A DNA stretch of 64,000 bases from Brevibacillus fluminis (GCF_003710825.1 NZ_RHHQ01000012.1:496001-560000); one strand, 5' to 3'. Shown: positions 34,284-43,338, counted from the first letter of the stretch. The notes: generated from the letters alone by a model not told the origin. Program-made: numbers and translations.

Positions 34284-34306
34284 GGGACTCCCCTAGGCTG
34301 TTTTTT
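34274..34306 (+). terminator. Rho-independent terminator after the oxidoreductase
   Basis: CAGCTTAGGGG and CCCCTAGGCTG form the stem around ACT, followed by TTTTTT; the stem includes the stop codon. Confidence 0.8.
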
Positions 34307-34362
34307 GTTACCGTGTAAATTCATGCCAGTGCAGCAGACTATTTTTTTGGAACTCGACTTAT

Positions 34363-34392
34363 AGTATTATTTGTATTACAATGAATAATACT
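34363..34392. promoter_or_regulatory. Inverted repeat operator of the GntR/YtrA-type regulator
   Basis: AGTATTAT (34363-34370) and ATAATACT (34385-34392) are perfect arms with 14 bases between, containing the likely -10 region. It lies 40 bases before the regulator start, fitting autoregulation by a YtrA-type repressor. Confidence 0.6.
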
Positions 34393-34431
34393 TAATGGTT
34401 CACGCGATTTGCAAGGGAGTGATTTGCACAC

Positions 34432-34815
34432 ATGATTATTTCATTGCAGTTGGAGAGCGATACACCGCTGTATGAGCAGCTCCGTAACCAGATCGTCATC
34501 GGAATTGCCACAGGGGAGCTGGCACCCAATGAGAAGCTGCCCACCGTTCGCCAATTGGCCGAAGAGCTGGGCATTAACACGATGACGGTCAACAAAACAT
34601 ACACCATTCTGAAGCAGCAAGGCTACATCGTCATTGACCGACGGCACGGTGCCAAGGTGAGTCCACCGAAAGAGGACAATCCGGCCCCTTCTCCTCAATT
34701 GGAGGAGCAGCTGGAGCTTCTCATCGCACAAGCGACGATTCAAGGCATCGACCAATCCAGGTTTCAAGCCCTTTGCTCCCAAATTTTCGCCAAAATGACG
34801 TATCGGCACTCCTAA
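34432..34815 (+). CDS. GntR-family regulator, YtrA subfamily
   Basis: The 127-residue regulator consists of the winged helix (PLYEQLRNQIVIGIATGELAPNEKLPTVRQLAEELGINTMTVNKTYTILKQQGYIVIDRRHGAKV) and a short C-terminal helical tail, as in the YtrA subfamily. These proteins control neighbouring membrane proteins or ABC exporters. Here the next gene, 22 bases downstream, encodes a multi-pass membrane protein. Confidence 0.93.
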   Translation: MIISLQLESDTPLYEQLRNQIVIGIATGELAPNEKLPTVRQLAEELGINTMTVNKTYTILKQQGYIVIDRRHGAKVSPPKEDNPAPSPQLEEQLELLIAQATIQGIDQSRFQALCSQIFAKMTYRHS

Positions 34816-34837
34816 TCTCTGGTATGAGGTGATATTC

Positions 34838-36220
34838 ATGTTCACGATTACTATGCTTGTGATAGCTATCATTTGCTATGCGGCACTGATTGCAACCTAT
34901 AAGCCGCAGGCCACATATCGCAATGGCATGCTGTTTGCCGTCACCTTGCCTGTACATGCCATGGACCATGCAGGAATCCAAAGCATTCGCACGCAATTTC
35001 GCAAGCGGTTCAACCAGGCGAGCGTGTGGATGGTCGTCACGCTTGTGCCATTTGTGGTCCTCCATTTTTGGATGGCGTATCAGACGATTTACTTTTTTGT
35101 TTGGTTTTTTGCGTTTTTCATCGTGATGGTGATTCCGTTCCGCCGCGCCTTCCGCGAGACGCTCGCTTTAAAGCGCGAGAATGAATGGTATGTTGGCAAT
35201 AAAGGTGTCGTCTATAGCGATCTGCGTGTCGCACAGCTGAAAAATCAACGAGCGGCTTCGCTGTGGCTTTTCACAATTCCGTTTGCGATTTCGACCGGCA
35301 CGATGCTGTGGGCTGTACGTGAAGACATTGAGCTTGCGGGCGTCACCTCAGGCGGCTTTGTCCTGACTGCAATGCTCTTCTTCATCTGGCTCTACATGCG
35401 CAAGGCGAAGGCGAAAGTGTACAGTATGAACAGTGAAGTGAATCTGGTGCTGAATCAGGCGAGACGAAGGACGTTCTCTTATACGTTGCTTTTTATGGCG
35501 ATCGTCGAGACCATTCACTTTTTGCTTATGTATCTGCTCGCAGTCAATGAAAATGCGGATGCAAACGGAGTATGGCTCACGGTGATTCTGCTGTTTACGG
35601 TGGTGCCAATCGGGATCCTGTTTTACGCGTACCGTCACGTCCAGGCGCTGGAGCAGGAAGTGCTGGCGCACGATGGGAAAGTCATCTATACGGATGACGA
35701 CGAGTATTGGGCAAACGGCTTCACCTACCATAACCCACATGACAATAGCGTGTTCGTGACCAAACGGGTCGGGTTCGGCGAGACCGTTAATACGGCGACA
35801 TTTACTGGTAAATTGATCGCATGGGGCTCCGTCGGCATAGCTGCCGTGGTCATCATCGGCGTTTCCTTTATGCTGATCCGCTCAGAATTGACGTCACCGG
35901 TCTTGTCCGTCACACCGGATCACAAACTCGCCATCGCGTACCCGATGTATTCCTTCGATGTCAGTCTCGCGGATGTCGAGCATGTAGCGCTGGTTGATAG
36001 TGTGCCCTCCGGCATCAAGACCAACGGAGAGGCCACGGATTCGTATGCGCGGGGCCATTTCCGCCTGCAAGGGCTGGGAAAATCGAGATTGTACATTTTC
36101 AAGAATAACCCCCCTTACATTCAAATCAAGCTAACCGACGGTTATGTTTTCTATAATGAAAAAGAACCGCAGAAGACCAAGCAGCTTTTCGAGCAGCTGC
36201 AAAAAGAGGTCGGGAAGTAA
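34838..36220 (+). CDS. DUF1648/DUF5808-type multi-pass membrane protein
   Basis: ATG 34838 follows GAGGTGAT; the ORF could start nine bases earlier but without a site. The 460-residue protein has about eight membrane segments. The central block DDDEYWANGFTYHNPHDNSVFVTKRVGFGETVNTA is typical of DUF5808, and the last about 110 residues form a soluble PH-like beta domain. Family partners are YtrA-type GntR regulators, exactly as here. Biochemical function is unknown; a cell-envelope stress or signal role has been suggested for such pairs by context only. Confidence 0.85.
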   Translation: MFTITMLVIAIICYAALIATYKPQATYRNGMLFAVTLPVHAMDHAGIQSIRTQFRKRFNQASVWMVVTLVPFVVLHFWMAYQTIYFFVWFFAFFIVMVIPFRRAFRETLALKRENEWYVGNKGVVYSDLRVAQLKNQRAASLWLFTIPFAISTGTMLWAVREDIELAGVTSGGFVLTAMLFFIWLYMRKAKAKVYSMNSEVNLVLNQARRRTFSYTLLFMAIVETIHFLLMYLLAVNENADANGVWLTVILLFTVVPIGILFYAYRHVQALEQEVLAHDGKVIYTDDDEYWANGFTYHNPHDNSVFVTKRVGFGETVNTATFTGKLIAWGSVGIAAVVIIGVSFMLIRSELTSPVLSVTPDHKLAIAYPMYSFDVSLADVEHVALVDSVPSGIKTNGEATDSYARGHFRLQGLGKSRLYIFKNNPPYIQIKLTDGYVFYNEKEPQKTKQLFEQLQKEVGK

Positions 36221-36240
36221 GTGCTTCGGGCGCAAGCAAG

Positions 36241-36274
36241 AAAGCCCTGTCCATGGATAGACAGGGCTTTTTTG
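36241..36274 (+). terminator. Rho-independent terminator after the DUF5808 gene
   Basis: AAAGCCCTGT (36241-36250) and ACAGGGCTTT (36261-36270), then TTT. It lies between convergent genes. Confidence 0.85.
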
Positions 36275-36294
36275 CTATGCAATTTTGCCGTTTC

Positions 36295-37878
36295 CTATTT
36301 ACCTTGCTTTATCTCCGCAATCGCTTCCGCCGGCAGTTCGTACAAAATGACCGTATGATAGGTCGGATAAAGAAAAGGGTCGGCTGCAAAACGCGCCACT
36401 TCACGCACTTTGGTACGCAGGGGGGAATACGGCCCGAACCCGTCAACTACCGCATTGGTTAGCAAAATTCGCGACACGGTAGGACTGCGAAGCAGCACCG
36501 ATTGAACGAAATAAGGATAGCTCTGCAGCCGCTCTGTCGCATAATCCGGTGCGTAATAGTCGAACAGCCGTTGCTCCTCCCATGTGTAGGTGAGCGTCCC
36601 TTGTGCCGGATAGTGAGCTCTGACATAGTCCACGAGCTGCTTTGCTGGAGGTGGGTCCAGATGGGCTTGTAGAACCTCGGTCTGCCTAAGTGCAAGGGGA
36701 ACGAGTAGCAGCAGGGCGATCAATGCGGGAAGCCACGCTTGCGCAGTAAGCCTGCCTTTGATCCATCCGCACATCTGGACAAAGCCGCGCGCAAGCAAAA
36801 ACAGCAGCCAGGGGACAATCGGCAGCAGATGGCGCGCCTTTTCACTGTTTTGCCCAAGTAAGAGCCACAGGAGATACGGGAGCGCTGCCAGCAGCAAAAA
36901 GGCGAGCAGCAGTCGGCCGCCCTGCATTCGCCAAGCGCGCGGGAGCAGGCTTATCGTCAAGAGGAGGAGCTGAAAGGCTGCCAACAGGAGCGCAGGTACA
37001 CTCTTCGCGAATGAAATCGGCAGCTGGGCAAGCCCGAGCAATCCATTGACAACCATCCGGTCCCACAGCCAAATCGCGGCGATATGCCACCAGCCCAGAT
37101 GGCTGGAAAACTCGGTTCCGCCCCAATCGGTAAAATGACCGGATGTAAACGCGACGCCAAGGGAGAGAAAGGGCATGAGCCCCCCTTCTGTAGCGGCAGT
37201 CGGCAAAAGCCACGCAGCGAGCCCCACCAAAAACAGGCAGCCTGTGATAAAGAGCTGCAGGAGAAAGCCGAGCGTCGATTTCTTCTCCCGGTACATGAGG
37301 GCGAGTGGCAAAAACAGGAGAAACCCGACGGGAAAATATGAAATGCGTATGCCCAGCAAAAGCCCGAACAACAGCGCGCCGGTACTGGTGAGCCCGAGCA
37401 GATTTCGTTTCGGTTTGTCCAAGGCGGTAAGCAAATACGCTTCCAGCAACAAGACACCGGCCAAACCAAGCCCCTCCGACATCGGCTGCACAAAGGACAG
37501 AGACAAAAGCGGGCTTGCAGCGAAAAGCAGTACCGCGAGCCATGCGCCCCAGCGGGTCGGGACGAAGCGGCGGGCCAGCGCAAAAAAAGGAAACAGCGCC
37601 AGACTGCCCGCCGCAGCGGACGTCCACGAAAGCGCAAGAACCGGATCGCCTGAAAGCGGAAGGAGCATTCCCGCAAGCAAAATATAGATCGGATAGCCGG
37701 GGAAGTGGGGCTGCATTTCAAAAATATCATAGCGGTGCAACGCCAGGGTGAAATCGACGGAATCCCAGTTTTCCGCATACGGTCCGGCAACATGCAGGCG
37801 AACGAAAAACAGTGCGATGGATACGAGCAGCATTAGCACGTAATCGACGGAAATGATAGGGGAACGGATGTGCCGCAT
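36295..37878 (-). CDS. Multi-pass membrane protein, GT39/ArnT-like glycosyltransferase fold (probable)
   Basis: Start ATG 37878 follows AAAGGAGAGG; the frame is open 23 codons further. The 527-residue protein has about 11-12 membrane segments. After TM1 comes the phrase ENWDSVDFTLALHRYDIFEMQPHFPGYPIYILLAG, where the acidic pair (WDSVDF) and the aromatic-Pro pattern match the first outside loop of lipid-linked-sugar glycosyltransferases (GT-C fold). The C-terminal soluble part (about 425-520) may be a carbohydrate-binding cap. Substrate unknown. It is downstream of the FTR1 operon but separated by a hairpin. Confidence 0.75.
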   Translation of the reverse strand: MRHIRSPIISVDYVLMLLVSIALFFVRLHVAGPYAENWDSVDFTLALHRYDIFEMQPHFPGYPIYILLAGMLLPLSGDPVLALSWTSAAAGSLALFPFFALARRFVPTRWGAWLAVLLFAASPLLSLSFVQPMSEGLGLAGVLLLEAYLLTALDKPKRNLLGLTSTGALLFGLLLGIRISYFPVGFLLFLPLALMYREKKSTLGFLLQLFITGCLFLVGLAAWLLPTAATEGGLMPFLSLGVAFTSGHFTDWGGTEFSSHLGWWHIAAIWLWDRMVVNGLLGLAQLPISFAKSVPALLLAAFQLLLLTISLLPRAWRMQGGRLLLAFLLLAALPYLLWLLLGQNSEKARHLLPIVPWLLFLLARGFVQMCGWIKGRLTAQAWLPALIALLLLVPLALRQTEVLQAHLDPPPAKQLVDYVRAHYPAQGTLTYTWEEQRLFDYYAPDYATERLQSYPYFVQSVLLRSPTVSRILLTNAVVDGFGPYSPLRTKVREVARFAADPFLYPTYHTVILYELPAEAIAEIKQGK

Positions 37879-37957
37879 GAAGCCTCTCCTTTGCAAAAAG
37901 TTGAAAACGTAAGCCCGACGGAATACGAAAGCCGCGGTTTTCACCACGGCTTATTTT

Positions 37958-37982
37958 CCGAAAAACGTTAAGACGTTTTTCA
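37958..37982 (-). terminator. Hairpin after the FTR1 gene
   Basis: GAAAAACGT and ACGTTTTTC form the stem, with a second GC-rich hairpin (AGCCGCGG/CCACGGCT, about 37930-37951) beyond. Probable terminator for the iron operon. Confidence 0.5.
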
Positions 37983-38012
37983 TTAGATTGGATGTGACCG
38001 TTTTTGTCGCAC

Positions 38013-38945
38013 CTATTCCATTACAGGCGGATTCACGACGGGGGACAGCTTTTTCCTTGTGGTGGAGACCGCTCTGTACCGCATTAGGAAGAAGATGACG
38101 ATGTAGTAGAGCCAATACGAGCAAAACTCTTCCACAGATGGGTTGTGTGTGTAACCCAGCATCGCTTTGAGGAAAATTCCGACCTCGCCGTTGATGAGAG
38201 AGTGTTTGCCGGTATCGCGGAAGTAATGTTCCTCATCGACTGGATGCTCCGGCAAGATCGCGACTATGTTGTACAATTCGCCGATATCGCCCGCAGACGT
38301 TTTGTATACGCTGCCGATGATGCCCTGGTCTTGCAGAGCGCCGACTCCTTGGGAGAACAGGCCTGCCGCAATGATCAAGATCATGGCTTTGGTGATGGTG
38401 AAAAATTTGCGCAGCGAGATGCGCTTGCTGCTGTTGAAAAATAAGTAAGACAAGATGCAGGCGAGAACCAGACCGGCGATTGCGCCCCAGCTTGTGAGCG
38501 CCCGCTGGATATCGCCGCCGCTAATTGCGGCAAAAAAGAAGACGGTCTCAACGGATTCGCGGAGTGTGACGAGAAAGGTGTGAACGATTAAGTTGGCTGC
38601 GCTGCCTGCCGTCAAAATCTTGTTCAGCTTTTGCTGCATGTCACCACGAATATCTTTTTGCTGCGAATTCATCCAGACAGCCATATGCGTCAATAAGAAG
38701 GCTGAGGCAAACAGCATGCCGATCCGCATGAAGTTTTGGCTTGCCATCGTCGCAAAGCCGGTCAGCACCACCTGGAAGAGCAAAGCGACGGCAAAGCTGG
38801 CGACAAGTGCCAAGCCCGCCCCGGTCCACACCCATTTGTTCCATTTAGAAGCGTTGACACGGTTGAGATAGCTGATGATGATGCCGATGATGAGCAAAGC
38901 TTCGAACGCTTCGCGTAGAGTAATTAAAAACGCCTGCAAATCCAC
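38013..38945 (-). CDS. FTR1-family ferrous/ferric iron permease
   Basis: I start at GTG 38945, six bases after GGGGGGA, giving the family-typical beginning (M)DLQAFLITLREAFEALLIIG; an upstream in-frame TTG is weaker. The 310-residue protein has seven membrane segments and both REXXE iron motifs: REAFE (about 11-15) and RESVE (about 135-139). It takes up iron oxidised or bound at the surface. It lies 110 bases after a gene for a secreted helical domain protein that replaces the N-terminal domain present in many Firmicute FTR1 proteins. A Fur box upstream indicates iron repression. Confidence 0.92.
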   Translation of the reverse strand: MDLQAFLITLREAFEALLIIGIIISYLNRVNASKWNKWVWTGAGLALVASFAVALLFQVVLTGFATMASQNFMRIGMLFASAFLLTHMAVWMNSQQKDIRGDMQQKLNKILTAGSAANLIVHTFLVTLRESVETVFFFAAISGGDIQRALTSWGAIAGLVLACILSYLFFNSSKRISLRKFFTITKAMILIIAAGLFSQGVGALQDQGIIGSVYKTSAGDIGELYNIVAILPEHPVDEEHYFRDTGKHSLINGEVGIFLKAMLGYTHNPSVEEFCSYWLYYIVIFFLMRYRAVSTTRKKLSPVVNPPVME

Positions 38946-39055
38946 GTGGAATCCCCCCAAAACAGGCAAGGAGACCTCTTGCTAGGAAGAGGTCCGCGCC
39001 CATTGTTTCTAAACAAATCAGTTCGAGACAAAAATCACATCGTACCGAAAACAGA

Positions 39056-40066
39056 TTAGAGCAGCCCTTTGCGTTTTCCGATCCAGAACGCACCGCCGGC
39101 CAGGACCAGGATGCCGCCGATCACGCCGACGGTAACCGCTGGATTCACCTTAGATTCAGCGGGTGCCTCCGTTGGTGCGGTTGGTGCCGTTGCGGATTCT
39201 GCTGTCGCACCGGTCGCCGCGTTCGCACTGCCTGATGCAGGCTGTGAAGGTTGTTCTGGCGTCGTTTGCGTGTTCGCAGGCGCAGGCGGAGCGGTGGTTG
39301 TAGCCGCCGGATTCTGCTCACCCATAGTCCCAGGCTGTTTGGCTGCTGGTTGTGTACTTGCATCAGCAGGTTTGGTCGCTGGCTGCCCTTGCTGCGGAGT
39401 AGCCGCTGGCTGTGCCGCTTTGGCGGCAACAGGCTGCTGGGCAGGCTGTGCAGCTGTTGTTTTCGCCGGCTCTTGCTTCGCGACCGTAGTGCTTGCTTTT
39501 ATTGACGCGAGTGGAGCGAGCGTGCTCATCACCACGTTTTTCTCCGTCTGGTACAACTGTTTGTCAGGCGCAACGACGCCAACGCCGAACAAGCCCGGAT
39601 TGCCTAGCGCTGTCAACGCTTTGTCGAAGGCGGCGTACACTTTTTTCGACCCGGCATCTCCAACGGACGGCTCAAGAACGGCAAATGTGCCGCGGCCTTT
39701 GGCGAGCATCAGCTTTGCTTTCGCATAATCGTTGAATTCCTCGTCGACCGATTTCAAGCGGCGTTCAACGTTTTTTACCAAAACAACCCGATAATTATGT
39801 AACGCGAGGTCTTTTTGCTTGCTCTTCAAGTTTGATTCGATCGTATCCGAGAGGGATTGGCCGAATTCGAGAACGATTTCCGCTTTGCGCGCATTGTACG
39901 CAGAGAGCGCGCCAGCCCAGTCCTCGGGGCTCTTTTCCAATTTAGCAGCGATTTCTTTATACGTTTCAGCTACCTCTTCCTTGTTCGGATCGCCATAAGA
40001 ATAGGCAAAAGCCGTAACAGGCTGTACGATGAGCAGCAGGAAGATGAGCAAGCAGCGGTAATACAA
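39056..40066 (-). CDS. Secreted, membrane-tethered helical protein of the FTR1 iron-uptake system
   Basis: Start TTG 40066 follows AAGGAGGT by six bases. The 336-residue precursor has a signal peptide (LLIFLLLIVQPVTAFA), a helical domain of about 170 residues related to the outer part of FTR1-like transporters, a 100-residue Ala/Pro/Thr/Gln-rich linker spanning the wall, and a C-terminal TM (VTVGVIGGILVLAGGAFWIG) with a basic tail. There is no LPXTG motif and no haem or multi-copper site. It may bind or pass iron to the permease (inference). First gene of the Fur-controlled operon. Confidence 0.82.
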   Translation of the reverse strand: MYYRCLLIFLLLIVQPVTAFAYSYGDPNKEEVAETYKEIAAKLEKSPEDWAGALSAYNARKAEIVLEFGQSLSDTIESNLKSKQKDLALHNYRVVLVKNVERRLKSVDEEFNDYAKAKLMLAKGRGTFAVLEPSVGDAGSKKVYAAFDKALTALGNPGLFGVGVVAPDKQLYQTEKNVVMSTLAPLASIKASTTVAKQEPAKTTAAQPAQQPVAAKAAQPAATPQQGQPATKPADASTQPAAKQPGTMGEQNPAATTTAPPAPANTQTTPEQPSQPASGSANAATGATAESATAPTAPTEAPAESKVNPAVTVGVIGGILVLAGGAFWIGKRKGLL

Positions 40067-40095
40067 AGGAAGACCTCCTTACGATGCATTTGAGA

Positions 40096-40112
40096 TTGAT
40101 AATGATTATCAA
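40096..40112. promoter_or_regulatory. Fur box
   Basis: TTGATAATGATTATCAA is a perfect 17-base palindrome containing the 7-1-7 Fur consensus TGATAATNATTATCA. It lies 30 bases before the start of the iron-uptake operon. Confidence 0.93.
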
Positions 40113-40183
40113 AAGGGTAAGCCCTTTTATCATAAGGTGGGAAACTATGTCGCGTCAACAAAGATTTTCGGGTCAGAACAATG

Positions 40184-40229
40184 GGAAAAAGGGAAAGGCT
40201 GCCGGACACAAGGTGTCACTGGCAGCCTG
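40184..40229 (-). terminator. Terminator of the minus-strand beta-sandwich gene
   Basis: AGGCTGCC (40197-40204) and GGCAGCCT (40221-40228) form the stem with an inner GACAC/GTGTC pair; a T-rich run follows in the leftward direction. Confidence 0.7.
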
Positions 40230-40245
40230 GTTTTGGCAGGATGAG

Positions 40246-42303
40246 TTAAAAACGGAGCTGCCGCAGCGCATGTAGGGCATTGTCGGCAATCGCTTCTTCC
40301 GTAAATACGAAAAATACAGGGGACAGGAAAGTTTTGTCGCCGTGAGCCAGATCGAGCTCTCGGCTGATGGAAAGGTTGGTCACTTCCTTATTAAAATACA
40401 CTTCCATCTCGGCCGCAGTCAGGTCGGTAACCACCTGCATTTTGCGCACGCTGTCGGTCGTACCGAATAGCAGGCTGCTCGACTCGGCAATGAACCCTTC
40501 CTCATGCCCGATGGCGGCGTGGACCGGCTCGTTGCTTGCGTTATGGGTTTGCACCCAGCTTCCGGCCGTGTTCGGCATGGCAAGGAAGATGTTTGTATTC
40601 CATTCTTCTTGATGGAAGTATACGCCAGTCTGTTGCCTGATCGCGACCGTATGGCACAGAACAGGGGCACCGGGCAGGAGAAGAAAATATTGGTCGTAGG
40701 AAAGTCCCGTGAACTCCTCTTGCTCAGCGACATCGACACTGATTTTGATCCCTTCCCAAAGGTTTCCCTTCGTATCGTGCAATGTCGCGAAAGAGCCACT
40801 TCGCTTTTCTTTCATCAACGAACGGGCATGTAGCTCAGCGGGCAAATTGAAGATCCCGCCTACGTACGGGTTCCACCATGATTTGGCAACGAGCTCGGGA
40901 AAGGAACGGTCCAGCCATTCTTTATTGCCGGCTGTAAGCGACAGGAGGGAAGGGAAGAAGTTAGGCGCCGCCTCCAGCCGAATCAAGCCGTTGTCTGCAA
41001 ATAGAGTAGCGAACCCGTCGCGCGAGCCGTCACCTTTTTCGATCTGGTCGGGACCCACTGGAATTATCACATCGGTAAACTGCGCTGAAATCGTTCTTTG
41101 ATTGAAGGAAGCCGTTACGAGCTGGATATCGCCGGTGCTGGCTGGTGGTGTTAGCGTGAAAGATGCGCTTGTCTCTTCATCATCACTCGATAGATCGTGT
41201 GTTTGTTCGTGAGCTGAACCATTCGTCTTTATTCCCAAAGCGACTTCGCCGTCTAGGTACTGTAGTTTGTAGTCCTTCAGGGTCGCTTCCACTTCGGCAT
41301 TCGCAGATACAAACGGGTTCCGCTCATTAATGATCAGCTCCTGATGGCGGTAGAGCGGTTTGTTTTCCACTGTATTCATCTGTAGCGTATGGGCGCGGAA
41401 CTCCCGCCAGTCGGTGAACGAACCCATGCTGATGAGCAGCGGCTTGGTCGTGCGTGTTTCCTGTGCAGCCAACAGCCCTACCTCACACTCGAGCTGCATG
41501 CGCCAGCCTTCAAAAATGGGGGAAAATTCCACGGGCCAGCTGATCCCGCACGGCGTAGCATCTCCCCGCACAAACAGCCAGTTTTCCGCCAGATTGCTGC
41601 TCTCCCAATATTCAAAGGAACTGCCTTGCGAGTCGTTCGTTTCAATGAAGCCATCTTCATAAGGCAGGATCACCCGATAAAGCCCAGTGGAAAGGGCCAG
41701 CGTGAATGACAGCTCCCGCGGCACATCTCCTGTGTTGGTCATTTCGTGCCACTGTTCTACCGTGCCATCTCCATAGAGCAGCGTATGGATGGCCAGCAAA
41801 ATCCCGGCGAAATCACCGGAACGATAGGTGACGGTCAGCCCAATCCCGCCGTGCTTCTCAAAGTAGGTGACAGATTCCGGCTCTTTTTTGGAAAACTCGC
41901 TGGAGTACGGTTTGCCGATCCGCGGATAATAAAAGGTCGGGGGCGTATCGGAGGAAGCGTTGTGCAAGAGAATCTCATGCTCTTCCTTGTCGAAGGCGAC
42001 CGCATACTTGCCGTTATAAATCATCCAGCTCGTCTCGGTTTCGCCGCGAAGCCGTGCCCCCAATCCGGTAAAGGCTGCCCCAACCTTTTTGCGAAACGCC
42101 ACGGAGCGTCCTCCTTCAAGCGTAGCGGTGATCGGAATAGTCGCTTCATAGAAGCCGAAATCACCGAGACGATAGGGGATCGCAAGGGAAACGCGTTCCT
42201 TTGCTTTTGCTGTAACAGCATATGATGTTTGATCAAGCGTAAGGAAAGGAGAGTTCGGCAGCTCCAGCGAAAACGAGGCCGTTTCTGGAAAGTTGTTTTG
42301 CAA
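40246..42303 (-). CDS. C-terminal part of a large GNAT-linked beta-sandwich protein (after in-frame stop)
   Basis: The 685-codon frame starts at TTG 42303 (an in-frame position, no convincing ribosome site). It is in exactly the same frame as the GNAT gene upstream, separated only by TAA CTC GAT. Content is almost all beta: repeated sandwich domains (LSLAIPYRLGDFGFYEATIPI type, then YFEKHGGIGLTVTYRSGDFAG and an aldose-epimerase-like stretch HEMTNTGDVPRELSFTLALSTGLYR). No catalytic motif recognised. The protein probably belongs to one about 1030-residue polypeptide with the GNAT part; here it is either not made or made by re-initiation. Confidence 0.7.
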   Translation of the reverse strand: MQNNFPETASFSLELPNSPFLTLDQTSYAVTAKAKERVSLAIPYRLGDFGFYEATIPITATLEGGRSVAFRKKVGAAFTGLGARLRGETETSWMIYNGKYAVAFDKEEHEILLHNASSDTPPTFYYPRIGKPYSSEFSKKEPESVTYFEKHGGIGLTVTYRSGDFAGILLAIHTLLYGDGTVEQWHEMTNTGDVPRELSFTLALSTGLYRVILPYEDGFIETNDSQGSSFEYWESSNLAENWLFVRGDATPCGISWPVEFSPIFEGWRMQLECEVGLLAAQETRTTKPLLISMGSFTDWREFRAHTLQMNTVENKPLYRHQELIINERNPFVSANAEVEATLKDYKLQYLDGEVALGIKTNGSAHEQTHDLSSDDEETSASFTLTPPASTGDIQLVTASFNQRTISAQFTDVIIPVGPDQIEKGDGSRDGFATLFADNGLIRLEAAPNFFPSLLSLTAGNKEWLDRSFPELVAKSWWNPYVGGIFNLPAELHARSLMKEKRSGSFATLHDTKGNLWEGIKISVDVAEQEEFTGLSYDQYFLLLPGAPVLCHTVAIRQQTGVYFHQEEWNTNIFLAMPNTAGSWVQTHNASNEPVHAAIGHEEGFIAESSSLLFGTTDSVRKMQVVTDLTAAEMEVYFNKEVTNLSISRELDLAHGDKTFLSPVFFVFTEEAIADNALHALRQLRF

Positions 42304-42309
42304 ATCGAG

Positions 42310-43338
42310 TTAAAAAACGCCTTTTTGGTCGCGATGGTGCAGTGTGCCGGGGACCGTGACCGATAGAGACGCCGGGAACTTGGGCACGATGCCGACTTGG
42401 AAGAGAGCGGATTTTCCATTGATGAGGAGATGGGCGCGGACGCATGGATGCGTCGTCCAGACGCTTTGCTCACGGTCGATTTCGCCGACAGTGAAATGGC
42501 CGGTAATCGATAGCTCCTGCTGCACGGTCACCTCTTCCGCCAGTTCGAACACGATGTTTTTGTCATTTTCACCTGCGAGCTTGATGTGCAGCGGTTTCCC
42601 TGACTTGTTGACGATGCGGTATGTAACGGGATAGCGGCTGCCGAACACCAATTCCGCTTGCTCCACAGTCGCGCTGATCAAGTAATCATCGGTTTCGATC
42701 AGGCGCAAACCTCTCCCGCGTCTCTCGAACTCGACGCGCAGGCGCACGTCATCGCGCTGCCAGCTGTATTCATAATAATCGAAGCGATTTTCGGTTCGGC
42801 CATCGGGCTCCACCTCGATGGGTCGCGTGCTGTCGCGGTACCAGTCGATCGTGGTGAAGGTATCGGCGATGGCTTCTGTCTGCAGCACCGTCGGGATAAA
42901 ATTCATTAAGTGTGTGCTGTCGTCGCGGCGCTCCCAGAAAAAACCGCATTTCTTGTAAAGCGGGATTGCCTTTGTGTTGCCAGCCCACGTATAGAGGTCG
43001 AGGCGCGGCCACCCGAGTTTGATCGTCTCCTCGACAGCGCGCAGCACCAGCAGCTTGCCGACCTTTTGGCCTTGATACTCGGGGCGGACATTGAGCAACG
43101 GAATGTAGAGCGCGCCCGTATCTTCCCGGTATTCACCGAAGCTGCAGTATCCGGCTACCTGCTCCCCGTCCATCGCCAAAAAGACGCGCAGTGCATCGGA
43201 GGTGGCTTCCTCTTGCAAAACCTGTTCTGTTGTCTTGATACTGTTTCCGCCGCCCCAGCCATCCTGGCTGTTGTTCCACATGTTGGCCACGGCAGCCGCT
43301 AGCTCAGGGCGATAGTCGACGAGATTGATCCGATCCAT
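42310..43338 (-). CDS. GNAT N-acetyltransferase with beta-sandwich extension (cut short by TAA)
   Basis: Start ATG 43338 follows GGAGGACC. Residues 1-165 are a GNAT acetyltransferase (acetyl-CoA site LNVRPEYQGQKVGKLLVLRAVEE; then AIPLYKKCGFFWERR). From about 180 the protein turns into beta-sandwich sequence that ends at TAA 42310-42312, while the same frame continues without a break for another 685 codons. The stop lies after a T6 run (GTTTTTTAA). So this 342-residue product is probably a truncated version of a large two-part protein. Substrate unknown. Confidence 0.75.
   Translation of the reverse strand: MDRINLVDYRPELAAAVANMWNNSQDGWGGGNSIKTTEQVLQEEATSDALRVFLAMDGEQVAGYCSFGEYREDTGALYIPLLNVRPEYQGQKVGKLLVLRAVEETIKLGWPRLDLYTWAGNTKAIPLYKKCGFFWERRDDSTHLMNFIPTVLQTEAIADTFTTIDWYRDSTRPIEVEPDGRTENRFDYYEYSWQRDDVRLRVEFERRGRGLRLIETDDYLISATVEQAELVFGSRYPVTYRIVNKSGKPLHIKLAGENDKNIVFELAEEVTVQQELSITGHFTVGEIDREQSVWTTHPCVRAHLLINGKSALFQVGIVPKFPASLSVTVPGTLHHRDQKGVF

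Noticed and set aside
38640..39735. Long opposite-strand frames across FTR1 and the Ala/Pro-rich protein
   Set aside because: Shadows caused by biased codons of the minus-strand genes; they lack ribosome sites and known domains.
40147..40275. Plus-strand small frame (42 codons, MSRQQRFSGQNNGKKG...) behind AAGGTGG and near the Fur box
   Set aside because: It runs through the hairpin terminator of the convergent gene and overlaps that gene's end by 30 bases; the coding-like look is explained by the hairpin. Kept only as a weak possibility.
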